A DNA stretch of 36,445 nucleotides, from assembly GCA_001701165.1 (NCBI GenBank), contig DAAP01000055.1, positions 1-36,445 of the forward strand, in the 5' to 3' direction. Below are positions 16,801 to 25,100 of this stretch, piece after piece. Position 1 is the first letter of the stretch, and each line of letters begins with the position of its first letter. The position numbers and the translations under genes are program-made. Under the pieces are notes generated by a model. It saw only the letters and a list, made by a program, of their open reading frames with translations, made no database searches and was not told where the DNA came from. Source of the stretch: Bacteroidales bacterium H4 (GTDB taxonomy: Bacteria > Bacteroidota > Bacteroidia > Bacteroidales > Muribaculaceae).

Positions 16801-17377
16801 AAACCTGGCATACTCAAGCTGGACAATCAACACCACCGGCAGCGACCCGTACATTGTATCCAATCCTTTGGACAAAAACCTCAATGCCGATGCCACCAAG
16901 TTGTACTTTGAATACAAAGCCTCGGCAGACATCACGCCTCTTGTCGCTTACTTTATGTACCCCGAAACCGATGCACGCTCCACGACTTATAACGACAAAA
17001 TGCCGGCCACTTCGGAATGGACACCGGTAATCCTTGACATCTCACAGAAACGCAAAGAATACGGATGGGGATACGCCGGCGACCGTCTGCGCCTCACCCT
17101 GGGCAAGAAAGTCGGTGTCACCGTCAACCTTCGTCGCCTCGCCATCTACGATGGCACAAGCAATACCGTGGACGTCAACGATATTGCCACGCCCACAGAC
17201 TTCAGCGTACGCGGCGTACGCGGCGGAGCCATCATCACAAGCAGCACTCCGCGCACATTCACCATATACAACATTGCCGGCGTAATCGTCAACCGGCTTG
17301 ATGTCGAAGGCGAAACACTCGTATCCCTCGACCCGGGAGTATATATCATCAACGGCGTAAAAGTCGTAGTATACTAA
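13826..17377 (+). CDS. Large secreted DUF5722 protein with four repeated modules and T9SS-like tail
   Basis: The 1183-residue product begins with a signal peptide (about 1-21, ending SKA). Four similar modules of about 105 residues start with G-x-D-P near residues 50, 711, 851 and 1004. Each contains L-x-F-E/D-Y-x-(A/S), then W, then (D/Y)GWG..G, R-x-(D/L)xG, and K-I-R-x-(I/L). They look like beta-sandwich carbohydrate-binding modules, but I know no name for them. The central part (about 170-690) fits DUF5722, a TIM-barrel glycosidase-like family. Glu433 in LHNEVD and Glu577 in FFSENGV are placed like the acid/base and nucleophile of clan GH-A; this is inference. The last 60 residues (YNIAGVIVNRLDV ... 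LDPGVYIINGVKVVVY) resemble a type A T9SS sorting domain. It is a single-gene transcription unit with a strong terminator. Confidence 0.8.
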   Translation: MTKLKISLLALLTSLPFVSKANTRLTMDTSTQVDMTYTQSSSYYVIKTTGTDPHICSTAIPADMVFKDCRLEFDYQASEDIDDLQLFFRDPESEARSLHVRGAMPKTTEWRHFSLNIAPQRQSFDWGKAGSKLRMDFGNRSGVNIKIRNLGIYGHTVMSSADRASFARGVERYLAADYAAKVTYVEVGKDQVIIRGTTTASGCKLIGVRMDGDVTRMTGYADAASNLPLGDFEVTVPRYAQVYGYNYDQLLSRWAITDANHNLLSHARYADKVYEIRHAAPGILKTKKGIGGIGDAVCADIEPLGLGSATFNILVNTMMGCQQGSGCTEPYIYNGKTYYVNAGVVAGFDNTLKTCEEKGVVVAAIILVHPNGGEQDYASSMAHPEYSGKAPYAMPDMGSIHGVEAYAATIDYLANRYSQSGNGRIHHWILHNEVDQNLSWTDMGADQPLLRYVDTYEKSMRLVSNIVRQYDPNAYVLASFTSSWNKSHSSDGYSSKSMLDNIVAYSNAEGDYRWGVAAHPYPQDFFKPKFWEADTQATYSEDSGFSTFKNIEVISNWMLRREHYYKGEEKRILFFSENGVNSLDNSTYNLKVQAAGAAWAWKKTMQNAGVDAIMWHNWWDNPAEGLCLGLRTKDHVAKPSWYVWQAAGTANESAVFDQYLPVIGISSWDQIHHGVSTSGSDNIRLELDQTSNIDMTVTYDGTYQYYTLTSTGGDPRINTKATTAAKSDNSNTLVFEYQSANDIPDFQVFISPLAYEERSVIVPLSASTDWKRVYINLAPLAKQYGWGGAGSKLRFDPGSVSGRTMKIRHICVNSGEKSLIANLSTISDGANQCTVKKDANTGSATIVTAAGGDPFFYSSKLAANLLPKATKLMFEYQASTSVQDAKIYFVDYAGETRSISLGNLNASTKWTQKTVDIAELCRIHGWGFEGDYMRFDPGTKSGLTFKIRNICINTGEYTSTLNLQLDNYNSHDNSLSRDAECNPSESDILYGQNLAYSSWTINTTGSDPYIVSNPLDKNLNADATKLYFEYKASADITPLVAYFMYPETDARSTTYNDKMPATSEWTPVILDISQKRKEYGWGYAGDRLRLTLGKKVGVTVNLRRLAIYDGTSNTVDVNDIATPTDFSVRGVRGGAIITSSTPRTFTIYNIAGVIVNRLDVEGETLVSLDPGVYIINGVKVVVY

Positions 17378-17394
17378 CGCTTGACATACACCTA

Positions 17395-17448
17395 ATACGC
17401 ATAAGGCGGAAGTCGGTCAACCAAGCCGGCCTCCGCCTTTTTGCGTAT
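17395..17448 (+). terminator. Terminator after the DUF5722 gene
   Basis: Two nested perfect arms, ATACGCA/TGCGTAT and AAGGCGGA/TCCGCCTT, surround a further CGG/CCG pair. The inner stem is followed by a TTTTT run at 17438-17442. It lies 18 bp after the stop codon. Confidence 0.85.
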
Positions 17449-17494
17449 ATCGAAACAGATACTGCACCTAAACCGCAAATTGCGAAAAAAATGC

Positions 17495-17502
17495 TAACTT
17501 TG
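17495..17502 (+). promoter_or_regulatory. Candidate -7 element of the Sel1 gene
   Basis: TAACTTTG matches the -7 consensus. It overlaps the first possible ATG (17491), so translation from there is unlikely and the start at 17530 is preferred. Confidence 0.5.
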
Positions 17503-17529
17503 TCAAAACAAACGCCAAAACAAATCTCA

Positions 17530-18459
17530 ATGAATAAAGCGACTCTCACCATCTTTATTTCTATTTGCCTGTCCCTCGTGGGCGCCATATCGACCCGAGC
17601 TCAGCAGACGCCGGCACCCGGCACCGATGCTGCGCTATACTACGACAAGGCAGTCAAAGGTGATGCCGAGGCACAATTCAACCTCGCAATATGCTATTAC
17701 GAAGGCACCGGGGTAGACAAAAACTACACCGAAGCATACGCATGGATGCTCAAAGCGGCGCAGCAAGGCTTCGCCCGCGCCGAGTACAACCTCGGAGCAT
17801 TTCTCGAAAAAGGCATCGGCTGCACCCAAGACTATGTCGAGTCAGCCAAATGGTATCGTCTGGCTGCCGAAAAAGGCAACGCCAACGGTCAATACAACCT
17901 CGGAATGTATTTCTATCAAGGTCGCGGAGTGGCCAAAGACGATAAAGAAGCCTACGCATGGATGCTCAAGGCTGCACAGCAGGGCCATGCACGAGCCCAA
18001 TGCAACCTCGGAGCATTTCTCGGCAAAGGCACCGGCTGCACCCAAGACTATGTCGAAGCCGCCAAGTGGTATCGTTTGGCCGCCGAGCAAGGCAACGCCT
18101 ACGCCCAACAGAATTTGGCATTCTTCTACCACAGCGGACAAGGCGTTACTCGCGATTATGCCGAAGCAGCGCGGTTATACCGCCTCGCGGCCGAGCAGGG
18201 GCTGGTCAACTCGCAGTATAACACCGCCATAAACTATCTGAACGGCCACGGCGTCACCGAAGATCACGCCGAAGCCGCACGATGGTTCCGCATGGCTGCC
18301 GAGCAAGGCGACCCCGACTCGCAATACCTCCTTGCCGAGCTGTACGAGAATGGCGACGGCGTCACCCGAGACCTTGACGAAGCCGCCAAGTGGTATAGAC
18401 TGGCCGCCGAACGGGGCGATACAGATGCCAAAGCCGCATTAGAGCGTTTAGGCCGCTAA
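17530..18459 (+). CDS. Exported Sel1-repeat protein
   Basis: The 309-residue product has a signal peptide (MNKATLTIFISICLSLVGAISTRA, cleavage near QQ) and seven consecutive 36-residue Sel1 repeats. Each follows A-x-x-x-L-G/A-x-x-Y-x-x-G-x-G-V-x-x-D-x-x-E-A-x-x-W-x-x-x-A-A-E-x-G. An eighth partial unit ends in AKAALERLGR. Sel1 arrays fold as a solenoid and serve as protein-contact scaffolds, here probably in the periplasm or at the envelope. Repeats 1-2 and 3-4 are much more alike than the others, with a 216-bp offset, so a recent duplication of a two-repeat block is likely. The start at 17530 fits the signal peptide and the promoter. It lies between the DUF5722 terminator and ruvA. The partner is unknown. 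Confidence 0.88.
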   Translation: MNKATLTIFISICLSLVGAISTRAQQTPAPGTDAALYYDKAVKGDAEAQFNLAICYYEGTGVDKNYTEAYAWMLKAAQQGFARAEYNLGAFLEKGIGCTQDYVESAKWYRLAAEKGNANGQYNLGMYFYQGRGVAKDDKEAYAWMLKAAQQGHARAQCNLGAFLGKGTGCTQDYVEAAKWYRLAAEQGNAYAQQNLAFFYHSGQGVTRDYAEAARLYRLAAEQGLVNSQYNTAINYLNGHGVTEDHAEAARWFRMAAEQGDPDSQYLLAELYENGDGVTRDLDEAAKWYRLAAERGDTDAKAALERLGR

Positions 18460-18525
18460 ACATGCGCTTTCGGTGGCCGAAAGATCCGCGACAAGCCACA
18501 TACGACAAACAACAATTCAAAAAAA

Positions 18526-19107
18526 ATGATTGAATATCTCGAAGGGCGCATAGACAGCCTGCAACCCGCAGCCGCAGTGATAGACACCGGCGGCATCGGA
18601 TACCTGGTCAACATCTCGCTCAACACCTACGAAGCCTTGCAGGGACGCGAGCGAGCCCGCGTATTGGTACACGAAAGCATACGCGAAGACGCCTGGGTTC
18701 TCTACGGCTTTGCCGACGAGCGCGAGCGCGCATTGTTCCGCCTGCTCATAGGCGTCAGCGGCGTGGGCGCCGGCACGGCACGCGTGGTGCTTTCGTCTTA
18801 CGACACAGCACGACTCGAGGCTATCATCGCCGGCGGCGATGCCAAGCAACTGAAATCAGTCAAAGGCATAGGCGCAAAAACAGCCGAACGCATCATTGTA
18901 GACCTGCGTGACAAAATAAAACCGGGCGAACTTACGTTAATACAACAGACCGCCGCACGCTCCGCCGATTACGACGAAGCACTTGGAGCCCTGGTGATGC
19001 TCGGCTTTGCCCGTGCCCAAAGCCAGAAAGCTCTCGACCGCCTGTACGATGCCGACCCGACACTGAAAGTCGAAGCAGCCATCAAACAGGCGCTCAAGTT
19101 GCTGTAA
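18526..19107 (+). CDS. ruvA: Holliday junction DNA helicase subunit RuvA
   Basis: This 193-residue protein binds four-way junctions and loads RuvB for branch migration in recombination repair. The N-domain OB fold starts MIEYLEGRIDSLQPAAAVIDTGGIGYLV. The central helix-hairpin-helix motifs are RLLIGVSGVGAGTARVVLS and KQLKSVKGIGAKTAERIIVDLRDK. The C-terminal RuvB-binding helix bundle (about 145-193, DEALGALVMLGFARAQSQKAL) is present. Length matches the family. sprA starts 32 bp downstream; this neighbourhood is frequently seen in Bacteroidetes. Confidence 0.97.
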   Translation: MIEYLEGRIDSLQPAAAVIDTGGIGYLVNISLNTYEALQGRERARVLVHESIREDAWVLYGFADERERALFRLLIGVSGVGAGTARVVLSSYDTARLEAIIAGGDAKQLKSVKGIGAKTAERIIVDLRDKIKPGELTLIQQTAARSADYDEALGALVMLGFARAQSQKALDRLYDADPTLKVEAAIKQALKLL

Positions 19108-19139
19108 CGCACGGCGACGCGGCGCAAACATTGTTGTAA

Positions 19140-22100
19140 TTGAAGTACATAGACCGCATAATATCGCCGATACGACACATCGGAGCATTGTATGGAAGGC
19201 GGCGGAGATGGTATGCCATAGCCGTTGCCACCATTGTTGTGTGCGCCTTGGCGCTGCTGCCGGCCATGGCACAGACGCCGGGCAACACGTCCACGCAGCT
19301 GGCTCCGCCGCCGACATTCCGCGCCATCGCGCCCAAAGCCGCCAAGGACACCACATCCATGCCCTTTGCGACGCGCTCCGTGATTCCACACAGCTACGAA
19401 GACCTCATTGCCGACGAGCAGGCCTATGACCTTGCAACCCCCTCCAACATCAAGACCGAGGCCGAGTATGACCCCGAAACGCGGTGTTACATAGTGCGCA
19501 CCAAGCTGGGCGACACCGAAATAACAACACCGTTCATGCTCAGCGAAGCCCAGTACAACGACTGGCAACTTCGCCGTTCGATGCAGCAGTACTACAAACA
19601 ACGCAACCTCGAGCAAGTCACCGAGAAAGAGAAGAAGCCCTTCAACATCTTCGACATGAACTTTGCCCTCGGCCCCCTCGAAAAAATCTTCGGACCCGGC
19701 GGCGTGCAACTGCGCACTCAAGGCTCGGTACAGATTTCTATGGGTATCAAGTCCAACAAGACCGACAACCCGTCGCTGTCGCTGCAAAGCCGCCGCAAGA
19801 CATACTTCGACTTCGACCAAAAAATTCAGGCCACCATCAACGCCGGCGTCGGCGACCGTCTGAAATTCAACATGACCTACAACACCGATGCCACCTTCGA
19901 CTTCGACAGCAAGAACATCAAGCTGGCCTACGAAGGCAAAGAAGACGACATTGTCAAGAACATCGAAGCCGGCAACGTGTCTATGACCACCGGGTCGTCG
20001 CTGATACGCGGCTCTACAGCCCTGTTTGGCATCAAGACCAAGCTGCAATTCGGGCGGCTGACAGCCACAGCCCTTGTCTCGCAGCAAAACTCGGAGAGCA
20101 AGAGCGTCAGCACCCGTGGCGGCAGCCAGGCCACATCCTTCACCATCAACGCCGACGAATACGACCAAAACCGCCACTACTTTCTCGGGCACTTCTTCCG
20201 CGACAACTACGACACCTGGGCATCGAAGCTACCTTTTGTGTCTTCGGGCGTCAACATCACTCGCATCGAAGTATGGGTCACCAATAAGGGTAACCGCTAC
20301 GAACAGTCGCGCAACATCGTATCGTTCATGGACTTGGGCGAAGAAAAGCGCATAGCCTCCGGCCATTGGACGCCCAACCCGGCATATCCCAACCCCAGCA
20401 ACAACTCCAACGACCTGCTGCGCACCATCAAAGACCAATACCCCGATGCCCGAGACATCTCGCAAGTGACACAGATATTGGCGCCGCTGCAAGCCTATGA
20501 CATAGAAGGCGGCAAAGACTACGAAAAAATCGAGAGCGCACGCCTGCTTTCATCCAACGAGTACACCCTCAACTCCAACTTGGGCTACATCTCAATCAAA
20601 AGCGCCCTCAATGCCGATGAAGTGCTCGCCGTAGCCTACGAATACACCTATCACGGACAGGTATACCAAGTGGGCGAATTCAGCGGCGACATCACCGAGA
20701 CAGACAAAGCCTTGTACGTCAAGATGCTCAAAGGCACAACCGTCAATCCGCGCCTGCCAATGTGGGACCTGATGATGAAAAACGTCTACAACCTCGGCGG
20801 ATACCAAATCCAAAAAGAAAAATTCAAATTCAACATCAAGTACCTAAGCGACACCACCGGCACCAAAATCAACTACCTGCCCATACCCGGGCTCAATGAC
20901 AAATCGCTACTGCAGGTCATGAATCTCGACCGTTTGGACTCGCAACAAGACAGCAACCCCGACGGCTTCTTTGACTTTGTAGAGGGCTACACCATACTCT
21001 CGGCCACAGGCAAGGTCATCTTCCCCGTAGTCGAGCCCTTCGGCAGTCACCTCGAATCGGTCATCACCGACCCGGTGCAGCGCGAGCACTACTGCTACCC
21101 CCAACTATACGATTCCACCCTGGTTGTAGCCCGCCAATTCGCCGATAAAAACAAATTTGTCATGGACGGCGAATACCAAGCCTCCTCCGGGTCGCAGATA
21201 CGACTCAACGCCATGAACGTCCCACGAGGCAGCGTTGTGGTCACCGCCGGCGGCGTCACCCTCACCGAAAACGCTGACTATACCGTCGACTACGCCATGG
21301 GCATAGTCACTATCACCAACCAATCCATCATCGACTCGGGACAAAGCATCAGCGTCAGTCTCGAAAACCAGTCACTATTCTCGACCCAACGCAAAACATT
21401 ACTCGGCCTCGACCTGCAATACGAGTTCAGCAAGGATTTCAATATAGGAGCCACCGTCATGCATTTCGGAGAGAAATCGCTCACCGAAAAAGTCAACATT
21501 GGCGACGAAGTAGTCAACAATACGATGTTGGGCTTCAACCTGAGCTACAACAAGGAATTTATGTGGCTTACCAATCTGCTCAATAAGATTCCCACTGTCA
21601 ACGCCACCGCTCCTTCGCGGCTGAGCCTTTCCGCCGAATATGCACGCATCATCCCCCAAAGCCAAAAATCAGGCTCGAACAAAGGATCCTCGTACATTGA
21701 TGACTTCGAGAGCTCGCAGACAGGCATAGACCTGCGCAGTCCCTACTCATGGTTTCTGGCCTCCACACCTTACGACCCGTCCTCCGATGCCCTGTTCCCC
21801 GAGGCGGCACTAAGCAACGAAGTCAGCTACGGCAAAAACCGCGCATTGCTCAACTGGTACTACATTGACCGACTGTTCACTCAGCGCAACTCCTCGCTCA
21901 TTCCCGGCTATCTCAAGAGTGATGTAGCCCAACTCTCCAACCCCTATGTGCGCGAAGTCACCACGCGCGAAATCTTTCCCGGCCGACAGCTGCAATACGG
22001 CGAGAGTAATTCCATACAGACGCTCAACCTCTCATTCTACCCCTCGGAACGCGGCCCATACAACGTCGATGCCGACAATATCGATGCCGACGGCAACCTG

Positions 22101-25100
22101 CTCAACCCCGAAAAACGCTGGGGCGGCATCATGCGTCGCATGGACAATACCAACTTCGAGCAGTCCAACATCGCATACATTCAATTCTGGATGCTCAACC
22201 CCTTCCTCGACCCGGACAACCCCAATTACGATGGCGGTGACCTTTACTTCAACTTCGGCGAAATCTCCGAGGACATTCTCAAGGACGGCCTCAAGAGCTA
22301 CGAAAACGGTGTCCCCGCCGACGGCAACAACCAGTACATGGCCGAAACCGTATGGGGTCGTGTGTCGCGCCAAAACTCGCTGACCTACGCCTTTGACACT
22401 TCCAACGACGCACGCCGCCGCCAAGACGTCGGCCTCAACGGGCTGTCAACCGCCGACGAGTTCAACTTCGCAACCTACCAAGACTTCCTCCAACGCCTAC
22501 GTGCCAAACTCAGCCCCACAACCATCGAAGCGATGACCAACGACCGCTTCTCGCCACTGAACGACCCCGCAGGCGACAATTACCACTTCTACCTCAGCGA
22601 CTACTACGACCAACAGCGCATGAGCGTACTCGAACGATACAAACGCTACAATGGCACCGAAGGCAACTCACTGTCACCCGAAGATGCCGACGACCCGCAA
22701 TACCAAGCCTCGAGAAGCGTCCCGGACGTCGAAGATATCAACCAGGACAATACCCTCAACGAATACGAGCGCTACTTCCAGTACCGCGTATCCATACGTC
22801 CGCAAGACCTCGTGGTGGGCCAAAATTACATCACAGATAAGCAGACATCAATGGTTCGCGGCCGCGACGGCAAAGACTACGAAACCGAGTGGTATCAATT
22901 CAAAATACCCTTGGCCGACTACGAGAAAGTCGTGGGCAGCATCACCGACTTCTCCACCATACGCTTTGCGCGCATATTCATGACCGGATTCAAGCGCCCC
23001 ACCCACCTGCGTTTCGCCACTCTCGAGCTGGTGCGCGGCGAATGGCGCGGATACAATTTCAATCTCAACAAGCGCGGCGATGCACCCGCCCAAGGACAGC
23101 TGGACATCTCGGTAGTCAACATCGAGGAAAACGCCTCGCGCGAACCCGTCAACTACGTTCTGCCTCCCGGCGTAACTCGTATCGTTGACCCCGGACAAAG
23201 CCAAATCACACAACTCAACGAGCAAGCCATGATGCTCTCAGTCACCGACCTCGATGCCGGAGACGCCCGAGGAGTATACCGCAACACCATGCTCGACCTG
23301 CGCAACTATCGCCGCTTGCAAATGTGGACACACGCCGAAGCACTCATCAACAACGCCACACAACTGCAAAGCGGACAACTGTCCGTATTCCTGCGCCTGG
23401 GCACTGACGTCAAGAACAACTACTACGAGTACGAGATACCGCTGCAACTGACAGCCCACGGCCACTATAACAACGACTCACCATCCGACCGCCAAATTGT
23501 GTGGCCGCGCGACAACTTCCTCGACTTCAATCTCCAAGCCCTCGTAGACCTCAAGAAAGCACGCAACGCCGCCAAACGCGCCGAAGAAGAAGGAGTGGGA
23601 TACAACACGCTGTACTACGGGCGAGACCCCGACAACGAGCGCAATCGTATGGCCGTGCTCGGCAACCCCTCGCTGTCAGACGTGCGCGTCATGCTCATAG
23701 GCGTGCGCAACAACAGCTCCACCACCAAAGACGGAATTATCTGGGTCAACGAACTAAAAGTCACCGACTTCAACGAAGAAGGCGGATGGGCAGGCCAGGC
23801 CAAGGCCACCCTCAACATCAGCGACATCGCCACCCTCAATGTGGGCACGCACATCGAGACCGCCGGATTCGGCGCCGTAGACCAAAGCCTCAACGAGCGC
23901 CGCTTGGACGATTACCACCAGTACAACGTGGCCGTGCAAGCCGAACTGGGACGCTTTCTCCCCGAGGCTGTAAAACTCCGCGCACCCATATACTACTCAT
24001 ACTCCACCGAGAAGACATCACCCAAATACAACCCACTGGACCAAGACGTCCTGCTCAAAGACGCACTTGACGCCGCCGGGTCCAAGGCCGAGCGAGACAG
24101 CATCAACGGATATGCCGAACAGCGAACCACCGTGCGCAACTTCTCAATATCCGGGCTGAAATTCGACATACAAAGTAAGAATCCCATGCCTTGGGATCCC
24201 GCCAACTTCACCATCAACTTCAGCTTCAATAAACAGACCAAGGTAGACCCAACCACCGAATACGAGTATACCAACGACTACCGCGGCTCGTTCCAATACT
24301 CCTACTCGCCATTTGTCAAGGCACTCAAGCCCTTCTCGTGGATCAAGTCCAAAAACAAGAACCTCAAATTCCTCAAAGACTACGAAATACAGTGGCTGCC
24401 CAACAACATCACCTTCCTGACCAATATGAGCCGCTACTACTACGAGCAGCAGACACGTTCGGAGACAGACGTGATGTTCCAAATGCCGGTATCCGTGTCC
24501 AAAAACTTTATGTGGGATCGCCAGCTCAATGTCACCTGGAACATCGTCAAGTCGCTGTCGCTGTCCTTCAACTCAAACACGGCCGCACGCATCGAGGAAC
24601 CCGTGGGTGCCGTCAACCGCAAGCTCTTCCCCGATGCCTATCGCGAATGGAAGCACGAAGTATGGACCAATATCCTGTCAATGGGCACCCCATGGAATTA
24701 CAACCAGACCTTCAACGCCACCTACAAGGCGCCTTTCTCGCGCATCCCGTCCATAGACTTCCTTACCGCCTCCGGCTCGTACAACGCCACCTACCGCTGG
24801 GATCGCGGCGCCACCGTCGACGATGTACGCCTGGGCAACAGCATATCCAACCAAGCGACTTGGTCTGCCGACGGGCGCATCAATTTCGAAGGTCTATGGA
24901 ACAAAATTCCCTTTGTCAAGGACGTCAACAAGCGCTTTGCCAACAGCCGCCGCAACAACGCCGACACGCGCCGCAAGCCTCGCAAATTCGAGCGCACCTA
25001 TAAGCTGCAATCCGATACATCACTCACCATCAAGCACAATCTGCGTTGCGCCAAGGTCAAGGTCGTGTCCACGCTCCCCGATGGGACGCCCTTCCCCGTG

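Noticed and set aside
18969..20192. 407-residue minus-strand open frame over ruvA and sprA
   Set aside because: It mirrors codon bias of the plus-strand genes, spans two of them, and has no recognisable motifs.
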